The notes under the pieces: model-generated
What the model saw: only the letters and a program-made list of their open reading frames with translations
Databases searched by the model: none
Told to the model about the DNA's origin: nothing
Shown: in pieces, positions 46,509 through 54,996 of the stretch
How the letters are laid out: every line of letters begins with the position of its first letter
Position numbering within the stretch: position 1 is the stretch's first letter
Assembly (NCBI RefSeq): GCF_028023875.1
Contig: NZ_JAQIPB010000001.1
Location: forward strand, 186,001-250,000
Length of the DNA: 64,000 bases
Direction of reading: 5' to 3'
Source: Xenophilus arseniciresistens
GTDB taxonomy: Bacteria > Pseudomonadota > Gammaproteobacteria > Burkholderiales > Burkholderiaceae_C
Made by a program: the position numbers and the translations under genes

Positions 46509-47666
46509 ATGATCAGAGACACCGACCAACTTGACCGCCTCCTGGAGGACATCCGCAACTTCGTGCGCGAGCGCTGGCATCCGCTGGAAGAAGAAGTCAG
46601 CCGGGCCAACGACATTCCACCCGAAGTGGTGGATGAGCTGCGGCGCAAGGGCTACTTCGGGTGGAGCATTCCGCAAGCCTACGGCGGCCTGGGCCTGACG
46701 ACCGAGGAACTGGTGCTGTGCGCGATGGAGCTTTCGCAATCCTCGGTGGCGCTGCGCGCCCGCGTGGGCACCAACACCGGCATTGGCTCCGAAGCGCTCG
46801 TGGCCGATGGGACCGAGGCGCAGAAGCAGCGCTGGCTGCCGCGTCTGGCCAGCGGCGAGCTCACGGGTTGCCTGGCATTGACCGAGCCCGAAGCAGGCTC
46901 CGAAGCCAGCGCCCTGCAGACCACGGCCCGGCGCGAGGGCGACTTCTACGTGCTCAATGGCAGCAAGCGCTTCATCACCAACGCGCCCGTGGCCGACCTG
47001 TTCACCGTGATCGCGCGCACCGAGGATGGCAGCCGCGGCAGCCAGGGACTGTCGGCCTTCGTGGTCGAACGCTCGCCGGGCCTGAGCACCGGCGAGCCTT
47101 ATCGGATGATGGGCCAGGCGGGCTCCTTCGTGTCCGACGTGCGCTTCGACAACTGCCGCGTGCCGGCCGACCAGCTCATCGGCGGGCAGGAAGGCATGGG
47201 CTTTCGCACCGTGATGAAGGTGCTCAACAAGCAGCGCCTGCACCTGGCTGCGCTGTGCACGGGCCCGGCCATCCGCATGCTGGATCTGGCGATGCAGCAT
47301 GTGCAGGGCCGCCGCCAGTTCGGCCAGCCGGTGGCCGAGTTCCAGCTCGTGCAGGCGCTGATCGCGGACTGCCGCACCGAGATCTATGCCGCGCGCTCGA
47401 TGGTTCTCGAAGCGGCCCGCGCGCGCGACCGTGGCGAGGATGTCGCGCTGAGCGCCTCGATGTGCAAGTACTTCGCGTCCGAGATGTGCGGCCGTGTGGC
47501 CGACCGCGCAGTGCAGATGTTTGGCGGCTCGGGCTATGTGGCCGACTTCAGTCCCATCGAGCGCTACTACCGCGACGTGCGGCCGTTCCGACTGTACGAA
47601 GGCACCAGCCAGATCCATCAGCTCAACATCGCCAAGCTTGCGCTGCGCGAAGGTGTGCAGCGCTGA
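46509..47666 (+). CDS. Acyl-CoA dehydrogenase
   Basis: A 385-residue FAD-dependent acyl-CoA dehydrogenase that introduces a 2,3-double bond into a CoA thioester. Family features are [20 protein letters not shown] for the FAD/CoA region, [33 protein letters not shown] and the catalytic base Glu364 in [15 protein letters not shown]. Length and fold are typical of short- or branched-chain dehydrogenases. The gene starts an operon with a Bug receptor and a CoA transferase, and is controlled, I infer, by the divergent IclR protein. The likely substrate is the CoA ester of the acid captured by the Bug protein. Confidence 0.93.
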   Translation: MIRDTDQLDRLLEDIRNFVRERWHPLEEEVSRANDIPPEVVDELRRKGYFGWSIPQAYGGLGLTTEELVLCAMELSQSSVALRARVGTNTGIGSEALVADGTEAQKQRWLPRLASGELTGCLALTEPEAGSEASALQTTARREGDFYVLNGSKRFITNAPVADLFTVIARTEDGSRGSQGLSAFVVERSPGLSTGEPYRMMGQAGSFVSDVRFDNCRVPADQLIGGQEGMGFRTVMKVLNKQRLHLAALCTGPAIRMLDLAMQHVQGRRQFGQPVAEFQLVQALIADCRTEIYAARSMVLEAARARDRGEDVALSASMCKYFASEMCGRVADRAVQMFGGSGYVADFSPIERYYRDVRPFRLYEGTSQIHQLNIAKLALREGVQR

Positions 47667-47694
47667 CACAACCAGCAAGCCGGAGACAACACAC

Positions 47695-48678
47695 ATGATG
47701 AAGACCCTCCCCAATCGGCCGCGCCTCGCGCGCCTGGCGGCCGCACTCGTCCTGACCCTTGGCACGACAGCGGCCCTGGCCGCCTTCCCCGATCGCCCGC
47801 TCAAGCTGGTGGTGCCCTTTCCGGCCGGGGGCAGCACCGACCTGGTCGCGCGCGAGGTGGCGGTGGAACTGGGCCAGGCGCTGGGTCAGCCGGTGGTGGT
47901 GGAAAACCGCGCCGGCGCGGGCAGCCTGATCGGCTCCGAGGTGGTGGCCCGGGCCGCGCCCGACGGCTACACCTTGCTGATGGCGGGCCTGACCAATGTG
48001 TTCCTGCCCTATGTGCACAAGGGCCTGAACTGGAATCCCGTGGATGACTTCCTGCCCATCGGACTGGTGGCCGATCTGCCCAACGTGATTGCGGTGAATG
48101 CCAAGACGCCCTTCCAGAAGCTGCCCGAGCTGATCGCCGCGGAGCAGGCCAGGCCCGGCAAGCTGGCCTTCGGCTCGGCCGGCGTGGCCACGCCTTCGCA
48201 CCTGGTGTGCGAGATGGTCAACCACCAGGCCCGCATCCGCATGCAGCACGTGCCCTACAAGGGCAACGCGCCGGCCGTGAGCGACCTGGTGGCCGGCCAC
48301 ATTCCGGTGATGTGCAACAACCTGGGTGGCACCCTGCCCTACATGAGCGGCGGGCAGATCCGCATCCTCGCGCAGACCGGCCGCACGCGCTCGCCCTCCG
48401 CGCCCGATGTACCCACCTTCCAGGAACTGGGCCTGCAAGGCCTGGACAGCGGGCTGTGGGTGGGCATCGTCGCGCCCAAGGGCACGCCTGAAGCCGTGCT
48501 GGGCACGCTGCGCGGCGCGCTGGCCAGGACCATGGCGCTGCCCGCCCTCAAGGACAAGCTGGCCAAGCTGGGTGCCGCGCCGCAGGACCCGAGCCCCGCG
48601 GCCTTCGACAAGCGCATCGCCGACAACCGCAGCGCCTGGGACCCCGTGCTGCGCCGCGTGGACCTCAAGAGCAACTGA
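47695..48678 (+). CDS. Bug-family (TctC-type) substrate-binding protein
   Basis: A 327-residue periplasmic receptor starting at the first of two ATGs after CGGAGACAACACAC. The signal peptide ends near AALAAF. Typical blocks are [71 protein letters not shown] and [15 protein letters not shown]. It is followed by a CoA transferase whose ATG shares bases with its stop (TGATG), so they are translated together. The receptor probably binds the carboxylic acid that the transferase activates and the dehydrogenase oxidises; no TctA/TctB gene is present here. Confidence 0.92.
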   Translation: MMKTLPNRPRLARLAAALVLTLGTTAALAAFPDRPLKLVVPFPAGGSTDLVAREVAVELGQALGQPVVVENRAGAGSLIGSEVVARAAPDGYTLLMAGLTNVFLPYVHKGLNWNPVDDFLPIGLVADLPNVIAVNAKTPFQKLPELIAAEQARPGKLAFGSAGVATPSHLVCEMVNHQARIRMQHVPYKGNAPAVSDLVAGHIPVMCNNLGGTLPYMSGGQIRILAQTGRTRSPSAPDVPTFQELGLQGLDSGLWVGIVAPKGTPEAVLGTLRGALARTMALPALKDKLAKLGAAPQDPSPAAFDKRIADNRSAWDPVLRRVDLKSN

Positions 48679-49913
48679 TGGGCGCCACCAATTCGTCGAC
48701 GCTGCCGCAGCAGGAGCACATGCCGCTTCGCGGCGTGCGCATCCTGGACATGGCCACGGTGTTGGCCGCTCCTTTCTCGGCCACCTTGTGTGCGGACATG
48801 GGCGCCGAGGTGCTCAAGCTCGAACTGCCGCAGGGCGGCGACCCGCTGCGTGGCCTGAGCCCCGTGCATGAGGGCCAGCCGCTGTTCTGGAAGACCGCCA
48901 ACCGCGGCAAGAAGGGCATCTCGCTCGATGTGCGCCGGCCCGAAGGGCGCGCGCTCTTCCTGCGCCTGCTGCCCGAGGTCGATGTGCTGGTGGAGAATTT
49001 CCGCACCGGCACGCTGGACGGCTGGGGCCTGGACATCGCCACCCTGCACGCGGCCAATCCGCGGCTGATCGTGCTGCGGCTGACCGGCTTCGGCCAGACC
49101 GGCCCCTATGCGCGCCGACCGGGTTTTGCCCGCATCTTCGAAGCCATGAGCGGCTTCACGCAGCTCACGGGCGAGCCCGACGGCCCGCCGCAGCACATGA
49201 ACTTTCCGCTGGGCGACATGGTGGCGGGCCTGTTCGGCGCCTTTGCGATCAGCACGGCCCTGGCCGAACGCAACGCGCTGCCGCCCGGGCAGCAACGCGG
49301 CGCCGAGATCGACCTGTCGGCCACCGAAGCCATGATGCGCCTGCTCGACCCGCTGGCCGCCGAGCACCAGATCGGCGGCGTGGTGCGCACGCGCACCGGC
49401 TCGCGCGCGACCTACACCGCCCCGTCGAACGTGTACCGCGCGGCCGACGGCGTCTGGTTCACGCTGGTGGGCACCGGCACGCCGATATTTGCGCGCATCT
49501 GCCGGGCCATGGGCCAGGAAGCGCTCGCGCATGATGCGCGATTCGCCGACAGCGCGGCCCGCATCCGCCATCTCGAGGCGCTGGACGCCATCATTGCCGG
49601 CTGGTGCGCCTGCCGTCCTTTCGAGGCGCTGGCGCAAGACCTCGAGCGCGAGCAGGTGCCCTTCAGCCGCGTCTACTCCATCGCCGACCTGCGCGCGGAT
49701 CCGCACATGCGCGCGCGCGGCGCCTTCGTCGACCTGCCCGATCCGCAGTTCGGCCAGGTGCCGGCGCCAACGGCGGTGCCGCGCTTTGCGGGCCGGCGCT
49801 TCGTGCCGCCCGACACGGGCCCGGCCACGGGTCAGCACAACGCGCAGGTCTATGGCGCACTCGGGCTGGATGCGGCAGCGCTGGCCTCACTGCGCGAGAC
49901 AGGTGTGATCTGA
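48678..49913 (+). CDS. CaiB/BaiF family CoA transferase
   Basis: A 411-residue family III CoA transferase. The start codon overlaps the preceding stop (TGATG at 48676-48680). Markers are LRGVRILDMATVLAAPFSAT, LCADMGAEVLKLELPQGGD, DVLVENFRTGTLDGWGLD and the catalytic-Asp region LTGEPDGPPQHMNFPLGDMV, where Asp acts through a CoA thioester intermediate. LTGFGQTGPYARRPGF is typical too. It should move CoA between succinyl-CoA (or another donor) and a carboxylic acid. The last gene of the IclR-controlled operon, it provides the CoA ester for the acyl-CoA dehydrogenase. Confidence 0.92.
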   Translation: MGATNSSTLPQQEHMPLRGVRILDMATVLAAPFSATLCADMGAEVLKLELPQGGDPLRGLSPVHEGQPLFWKTANRGKKGISLDVRRPEGRALFLRLLPEVDVLVENFRTGTLDGWGLDIATLHAANPRLIVLRLTGFGQTGPYARRPGFARIFEAMSGFTQLTGEPDGPPQHMNFPLGDMVAGLFGAFAISTALAERNALPPGQQRGAEIDLSATEAMMRLLDPLAAEHQIGGVVRTRTGSRATYTAPSNVYRAADGVWFTLVGTGTPIFARICRAMGQEALAHDARFADSAARIRHLEALDAIIAGWCACRPFEALAQDLEREQVPFSRVYSIADLRADPHMRARGAFVDLPDPQFGQVPAPTAVPRFAGRRFVPPDTGPATGQHNAQVYGALGLDAAALASLRETGVI

Positions 49914-49929
49914 GGAAGGTGCGAGCGGG

Positions 49930-51129
49930 TCAGGAAGAGCGGCTGCAGCGCACCACCGCGTCCTTGCGCTTGTGCAGGTCAGGCAGCAGCTCCAGCCCCA
50001 GCCCCGGCTTGTCGCTCACGCGGATCATGCCGCGCTCCACGATGGGCAGCTCGGTCACCAGTTCCTTGTACCAGCCCGTGTAGAAGGCGCGCACGCTTTC
50101 CTGGATCAGCGCATTGGGCGCATGCAGGCTCAGGTGCGTGGAGGCGGCCCACACCACCGGGCCCGTGCAGTCGTGCGGGGCCACGGGCAACTGCCAGGCG
50201 TCGGCCATCGCGGCGATCTTTCGGGCCTCGGTCAGGCCGCCGCACCAGCTCAGATCGAGCATGGCGACGCCCGCCACACCTGTTTGCAGATAGTCTTTGA
50301 AGCCCCACTTGTAGGCCAGCGTCTCGCTGGCGCAGACCAGGGCCTTGCAGTCCACGGCGTACTGCCTGAGCAGATCGAGGCTGTCCATGCGGATCGCGTC
50401 CTCGTGCCAGAAGGTGTTGAACTCCTGCAGCGCCCGCGCGATCATCTGCGCCATGGGCAGGCGCCACAGGCTGTGGAACTCGACCATGATGTCCATGCGC
50501 TCGCCCACCGCGCTGCGGATCTTGCGGAAGGGCTCCAGCGCCAGGTCCAGGTCTTCGGGGCTGATGTACTGGCCGTGGCTTTTCTCGGCCGCCGGGTCGA
50601 AGGGCCAGATCTTCATCGCCGTCACGCCCTCGGAAAGCAGCGATTCGGCCAGCTCGTCGGCATGGTGCAAGAAGCCCTGCAGGTCTTCGTAGGGGCCGGC
50701 GTTGTTCCCCAGGCCCCAGTTGGAACTGCTCTGGTTGGCGGTGCTGCGCACGTACTGGTAGCCCGCGCAGGTGTTGTAGATGCGGATGGCCTCGCGGCTT
50801 GCGCCGCCCAGCGCCGTGTGCACGGGCATGTTGGCAGCCTTGCCGAACAGGTCCCACAGCGCGATGTCGACGGCCGAATTGCCGCGCGTTTCCACGCCCG
50901 ATCCGCGCCAGCCCAGGTAGCCCGTCAGGTCGCGGTTGCGCGCTTCGATGGCCAGCGGATCGGTGCCCAGCAGCTTGGGCGCGGCCCACTCATGCAGATA
51001 GGCTTCCACGGCCGCGGCGCCCATGAAGGTCTCGCCCAGGCCGACCAGGCCCTCGTCGGTGTGCAGCCGCACCCACAGGATGTTGGGGAACTCGCCCAGG
51101 CGGATGGTTTCGAGTTGCGTGATCTTCAT
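49930..51129 (-). CDS. Mandelate racemase/muconate lactonizing enzyme family protein
   Basis: A 399-residue enolase-superfamily enzyme, likely a sugar-acid dehydratase. The N-terminal cap has MKITQLETIRLGEFPNILWV. In the barrel the metal ligands are suggested by MVEFHSLWRLP, FWHEDAIRMDSLD and VCASETLAYKWGFKDYL (acidic residues on successive strands), and a catalytic His is in LPVAPHDCTGPV near the end. In this subgroup the enzyme removes water from an aldonate or uronate to give a 2-keto-3-deoxy acid. The neighbours (TRAP transporter, GntR, IlvD/Edd dehydratase, aldolase) agree with sugar-acid catabolism. A terminator after the dctP-like gene separates it from the transporter transcript. Confidence 0.88.
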   Translation of the reverse strand: MKITQLETIRLGEFPNILWVRLHTDEGLVGLGETFMGAAAVEAYLHEWAAPKLLGTDPLAIEARNRDLTGYLGWRGSGVETRGNSAVDIALWDLFGKAANMPVHTALGGASREAIRIYNTCAGYQYVRSTANQSSSNWGLGNNAGPYEDLQGFLHHADELAESLLSEGVTAMKIWPFDPAAEKSHGQYISPEDLDLALEPFRKIRSAVGERMDIMVEFHSLWRLPMAQMIARALQEFNTFWHEDAIRMDSLDLLRQYAVDCKALVCASETLAYKWGFKDYLQTGVAGVAMLDLSWCGGLTEARKIAAMADAWQLPVAPHDCTGPVVWAASTHLSLHAPNALIQESVRAFYTGWYKELVTELPIVERGMIRVSDKPGLGLELLPDLHKRKDAVVRCSRSS

Positions 51130-51154
51130 GGCTCACCCGTCTTTCTGAGGGTCA

Positions 51155-51186
51155 AGAAAAAAGGGCCGCGCCCGAAGGTGCGGCCC
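51155..51186 (-). terminator. Rho-independent terminator after the TRAP receptor gene
   Basis: On the minus strand, arms GGGCCGC and GCGGCCC (plus-strand 51163-51169 and 51180-51186) form a hairpin followed by TTTTTTCTT (plus-strand A run 51155-51162). It begins 20 bp after the dctP-like stop, ending the TRAP transcript before the racemase-family gene. Confidence 0.85.
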
Positions 51187-51206
51187 GCGCGTGCGTGGCG
51201 GCCGGC

Positions 51207-52214
51207 TCAGCCCCCGCGCACCTTCTTGAGTTCGTCCGTCACCACCTTCACGGCCTCGGCGCCGATGGTGGGCACGTTCTTGTCGTACACCGGCTTGACC
51301 TTGTCGAGCATGCGCTTTTGCTCGGCCGCGCTGATCTCGTTGACCTGCAGCGACTTCTTCAGCGTCTCCAGCGACTTGGCATTCAGGTCGCGGTTGGCCT
51401 GGCGCTGCACCTTCTGGCCCTCCTTGGCCGCTTCGCGCAGCAGGGCCTGTTCCTCGGGCTTGAGCCCGTCCCACAGCTTCTTGCTGTAGAGCACCAGGAA
51501 AGGCGTGTAGGCATGGCGCGTCACGCTCAGGTACTTCTGCACCTCGAAGAACTTCGAGGTTTCGATGGTCACGAAGGGGTTCTCCTGGCCGTCGATGGTG
51601 CGCGTCTCCAGCGCGGTGAAGACCTCGCCGAAGGCCATGGGCACGGCGTTGGTGCCCAGCGTCTTGAACGAATCCAGGAAGATATTGTTCTGCATCACGC
51701 GCACCTTCACGCCCTCGAAGTCCTCGACCTTGTTGATCGGGCGCTTGCTGTTCGTGAGGTTGCGGAAGCCGTTCTCCCAGTAGGCCAGGTTCACCAGGCC
51801 CGCGGCTTCGAGCTTCTTGTTGAAGTACTCGCCGGCCGGGCCGTCGAGCACCGCGTCGGCCTCCTTCTCGCTGTTGAAGAGGAAGGGCAGATCGAACACG
51901 CCCAGTTCCTTGACGATGCCCACCAGCGGCGAGCTGGAGGTGCACACCATCTCCTGCGTGCCCGCGCGCAGGGCCTGCGTGGCCTGCAGGTCGCCGCCGG
52001 CCGAGCCGCCCCAGAAGGCCGAGATTTTCATCTTGCCGCCGCTCTTGGCGCCGAGGATCTCCTGCATCTTCTTGACCCCCACGCCCACGGGGTGGTCCTC
52101 GTTCACGCCATTGGTGAACTTGATCGTGCGATCGGCAAACTGCGCGAAGGCGGGCAGGCCCAGCGCCAGGCCCGAGCCGGCCACGGCGGCCGTGAAGGTT
52201 CTGCGGTTCAACAT
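51207..52214 (-). CDS. TRAP transporter substrate-binding protein (DctP family)
   Basis: A 335-residue periplasmic receptor with AAGGAGACAAGAAGC before its ATG. The signal peptide is of a Tat-like or Sec type (LNRRTFTAAVAGSGLALGLP). Family features are the DctP fold with IKFTNGVNEDHPVGVGVKK, MKISAFWGGSAGGDLQATQA, the ligand Arg in KVRVMQNNIFLDSFKTLGTN and RTIDGQENPFVTIETSKFFE. DctP-type proteins commonly bind carboxylates by an Arg salt bridge, so a sugar acid is a natural ligand here. It is the last gene of dctQ-dctM-dctP on the minus strand. Confidence 0.93.
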   Translation of the reverse strand: MLNRRTFTAAVAGSGLALGLPAFAQFADRTIKFTNGVNEDHPVGVGVKKMQEILGAKSGGKMKISAFWGGSAGGDLQATQALRAGTQEMVCTSSSPLVGIVKELGVFDLPFLFNSEKEADAVLDGPAGEYFNKKLEAAGLVNLAYWENGFRNLTNSKRPINKVEDFEGVKVRVMQNNIFLDSFKTLGTNAVPMAFGEVFTALETRTIDGQENPFVTIETSKFFEVQKYLSVTRHAYTPFLVLYSKKLWDGLKPEEQALLREAAKEGQKVQRQANRDLNAKSLETLKKSLQVNEISAAEQKRMLDKVKPVYDKNVPTIGAEAVKVVTDELKKVRGG

Positions 52215-52251
52215 GCTTCTTGTCTCCTTGCTTCGAGGGTGGGAACGGGAA

Positions 52252-53553
52252 CTAGCGCGCCATCCACCACGACAGTGGAACGGTCACGATCTGCGGGAAC
52301 AGGACCATCAGGAACAGCACCAGCAGGTGCGCGATGAAGAAGGGCAGCACGCCCTTGAAGGCATCGTCCATGGTGATGCGCGAGACGCCGCACACCACGT
52401 TGAGCACCGTGCCCACGGGCGGCGTGATCAGGCCGATGGCGTTGTTGAGGATGAACATCACGCCGAAGTACACCGGATCGATGCCGGCCTTGAGCACCAC
52501 GGGCATCAGCACCGGCGTGAGGATCAGCACCGTGGGCGTGAAGTCCAGCGCCGTGCCCACCACCACCACCAGCACCATGATCACGAGCATCAGCAGCAGC
52601 CGGTTGTCCATGAAGGGCGCCAGCAGGCGGGCCACTTCGCCGGGGATGTCGGCCACGGTGATCAGCCAGGCGCTGACCATGGCCGCCGCCACCAGGAACA
52701 TCACGACGGCCGTGGTCTTGCCGGCCGCCAGCGTCAGCCGGTACAGCATCGAGAGTTTGAGTTCGCCATAGACGAACATGCCCACCACCAGCGCATACAC
52801 GGCCGCCACCACGGCCGCCTCGGTGGGCGTGAACAGGCCCAGCTTCATGCCGCCGATGATCAGCACCGGCAGGAACAGCGCCAGGCTGCCGCGCCCCGTG
52901 ACTTTGAGGCGCTCGCCCCAGGACACGCGCGGCGCCGCGGCGACGTTGTCGCGCCGCGCGACGACCCACCAGGTGATGCCGATGGCCAGGCCCATCAGGA
53001 TGCCGGGCACGATGCCCGCCAGGAAGAGCTTGGTGATCGACACGTTGGCTGCCACGCCGAAGACGATCAGGCCGATGGACGGCGGGATCACGGGCGCGAT
53101 GATGCCGCCCGCGGCGATGAGGCCGGCCGAGCGTTTGGTGTCGTAGCCGGCGCGGTTCATCATGGGGATCATCAGCGCCGCCAGCGCCGCCGTGTCGGCC
53201 ACGGCCGAGCCGGAGATCGCGGCCATGATCACCGCCGCCACCACCGCCACGTAGCCCAGCCCGCCACGGAAATGACCCACCCAGGCCACCGCCATCTGCA
53301 CGATGCGCCGCGACAGGCCGCCCGCGTTCATGAACTCGCCGGCCAGCAGGAAGAAGGGCACGGCCAGCAGCGGGAAGTTGTCGGCGCCATCGACGAAGCG
53401 CTGGGCGATGATCTGGCTGTCGAAGGCCGGCAGCACGCCCGTGAAGGCCAGCCAGCCCATCAGCGAGACGCCGCACACCAGCAGCGCATACGCGATGGGC
53501 ATGCCGATGGCCATGGCGGCCAGCAGCGAGAACACGAAGATGCTCACGGTCAT
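52252..53553 (-). CDS. TRAP transporter large permease (DctM family)
   Basis: A 433-residue integral membrane protein with about twelve helices. Family blocks include FPLLAVPFFLLAGEFMNAGG, AAISGSAVADTAALAALMIP, GGIIAPVIPPSIGLIVFGVA and PVYFGVMFILNNAIGLITPP. It forms the sodium-driven transport channel with the small subunit. Its ATG overlaps the stop of the dctQ-like gene (ATGA at 53550-53553), so the membrane subunits are coupled. Confidence 0.94.
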   Translation of the reverse strand: MTVSIFVFSLLAAMAIGMPIAYALLVCGVSLMGWLAFTGVLPAFDSQIIAQRFVDGADNFPLLAVPFFLLAGEFMNAGGLSRRIVQMAVAWVGHFRGGLGYVAVVAAVIMAAISGSAVADTAALAALMIPMMNRAGYDTKRSAGLIAAGGIIAPVIPPSIGLIVFGVAANVSITKLFLAGIVPGILMGLAIGITWWVVARRDNVAAAPRVSWGERLKVTGRGSLALFLPVLIIGGMKLGLFTPTEAAVVAAVYALVVGMFVYGELKLSMLYRLTLAAGKTTAVVMFLVAAAMVSAWLITVADIPGEVARLLAPFMDNRLLLMLVIMVLVVVVGTALDFTPTVLILTPVLMPVVLKAGIDPVYFGVMFILNNAIGLITPPVGTVLNVVCGVSRITMDDAFKGVLPFFIAHLLVLFLMVLFPQIVTVPLSWWMAR

Positions 53554-54104
53554 CGTGCGCTCCCCGGTGCGGCCACGTGGCTGACTTCCTCCGGCGCGTT
53601 GTCTTCGGACTCCATCACCTGCACCAGTTGCTCATCGCTGAGCTGGTTGGTGAACAGCTGCCACAGCCGGTGCAGGTTGATCACGCCCATGACCACCGAA
53701 ACCACATAGCCGATGCCGTAGACCCAGATCATCGAGATGCCCACCACGGGCGAGATGTTGGTGCGCTGCAGTTCGTGCATCTCGAAGGTGCCCATGAAGA
53801 AGAGCACGTTGCAGAACAGCATGAGCAGCTGGTTGAGCGCGAAGCACAGCTTGCGGCCCAGGCGCGGCAGGCGGCGGATCAGCGTGTCCACGCCCAGGTG
53901 CGCGCCGTCGCGCATGGCCACCATGGCGCCGATGTAGGTCAGCCAGATGAAGCAGTAGCGCGACATCTCGTCGGACACCGTGATGCCGGAGTTGAAGCCG
54001 TAGCGCAGCACCACGTTGCCGAAGACCATGACCACCATGGCGGCCATGCACAGGACCACCAGGAACTCCAGCAGTCTGAAAAATGCGTCGATGGCGCGTT
54101 TCAT
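53550..54104 (-). CDS. TRAP transporter small permease (DctQ family)
   Basis: A 184-residue membrane protein with four helices, the small TRAP subunit. The ATG at 54104 has AAGGAG about ten bases upstream. Markers are LVVLCMAAMVVMVFGNVVLR, DEMSRYCFIWLTYIGAMVAM and AHLGVDTLIRRLPRLG. The C-terminal 30 residues are an acidic cytoplasmic tail. It begins the minus-strand transporter transcript, 74 bp behind the GntR regulator gene, so the regulator may be the first gene of the same transcript. Confidence 0.92.
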   Translation of the reverse strand: MKRAIDAFFRLLEFLVVLCMAAMVVMVFGNVVLRYGFNSGITVSDEMSRYCFIWLTYIGAMVAMRDGAHLGVDTLIRRLPRLGRKLCFALNQLLMLFCNVLFFMGTFEMHELQRTNISPVVGISMIWVYGIGYVVSVVMGVINLHRLWQLFTNQLSDEQLVQVMESEDNAPEEVSHVAAPGSAR

Positions 54105-54178
54105 CGCTTTTTGTCTCCTTCCTTCTTTCTCTTGTTGCACGCCGCATCCCCCGGCCCACGCCATGTGCGGCGGCGGAC

Positions 54179-54928
54179 CTAGGCCGTGGCCCGGATGCGC
54201 CGCGGCGGCTCGTGAATCTGCGGCAGGCGCTTGCCCGAAGCCAGCACGGTGTCGATGTCTTCGCGCGCGCCGTCGATGAGCACGCGGATGGCCTTCTCGG
54301 CCCGGTCGGGCTTGCGTGCGATCACCGCGTCGAGCACCGCGCGGTGCAGCGGCAGCGAGCTGGCCGGCCCGCCCTTGCGCCGCGTGGAAATCTCGAAGCT
54401 GGTGCGCAGCAGCGCCGCCAGCGCGCGGCTCATCTGCACCAGCATGCGGTTGTGGCTGGCGGCGATCAGGCCCTGGTGGAAGCGCAGGTCGGGCGTGACG
54501 TAGTCGCCACCGAATTCGATGGCGTCTTTCATCAGCGCATAGGCGGCTTCCATGCCGGCAATGTCTTCGGGCGTGGCGCGTTCGGCGGCCAGGCGCACGG
54601 CGGCGGGCTCCACGGCGCGGCGCAGGTCCTGCAGGTCGCGCAGGAACTCGGGCGACAGGCCCACCCGGGTCTGCCACACGATCACGTCGGCATCGAACCA
54701 GTTCCACTGGTCTGCGGGCAGCACGCGGGTGCCCACCTTGGGGCCGCTGCTGACCAGCCCCTTGGCGATCAGCGACTTCACGGCCTCGCGCACCACGGTG
54801 CGGCTCACGCCCAGTTCCTCGCACAGCATCGGCTCGGGCGGAATGCTGGCGCCGGGCGCGTAGCGGCCCGCAACGATGTCTCCGCCGATGCGGTCTACCG
54901 TACTGCCGTGGACGTTGCGGATGGTCAT
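54179..54928 (-). CDS. GntR-family (FadR/FCD subgroup) transcriptional regulator
   Basis: A 249-residue regulator. The ATG at 54928 begins MTIRNVHGSTVDRIGGDIVAGRY. The winged helix has ASIPPEPMLCEELGVSRTVV and REAVKSLIAKGLVSSGPKVG. The C-terminal FCD domain is all-helical with metal-type His/Asp residues (GDYVTPDLRFHQGLIAASHN, LHRAVLDAVIARKPDRAEKA), typical of regulators that bind sugar acids or 2-keto acids with zinc. A TNGTNNNACNA site at 54955 stands between it and the divergent dehydratase gene, so it is probably the repressor of both transcripts of the sugar-acid locus. Confidence 0.92.
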   Translation of the reverse strand: MTIRNVHGSTVDRIGGDIVAGRYAPGASIPPEPMLCEELGVSRTVVREAVKSLIAKGLVSSGPKVGTRVLPADQWNWFDADVIVWQTRVGLSPEFLRDLQDLRRAVEPAAVRLAAERATPEDIAGMEAAYALMKDAIEFGGDYVTPDLRFHQGLIAASHNRMLVQMSRALAALLRTSFEISTRRKGGPASSLPLHRAVLDAVIARKPDRAEKAIRVLIDGAREDIDTVLASGKRLPQIHEPPRRIRATA

Positions 54929-54954
54929 GGTTTGCACCGAGAAATCGGTTTCAA

Positions 54955-54965
54955 TCGTATGACCA
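54955..54965. promoter_or_regulatory. FadR-type GntR operator
   Basis: TCGTATGACCA at 54955-54965 matches TNGTNNNACNA, the core of operators for FadR-subgroup GntR regulators. It lies between the GntR start (54928) and the dehydratase start (54997), where it could repress both directions. Only this one good copy is seen. Confidence 0.6.
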
Positions 54966-54996
54966 TAATATGTTTGACAACCGAGGAATTTCCCCA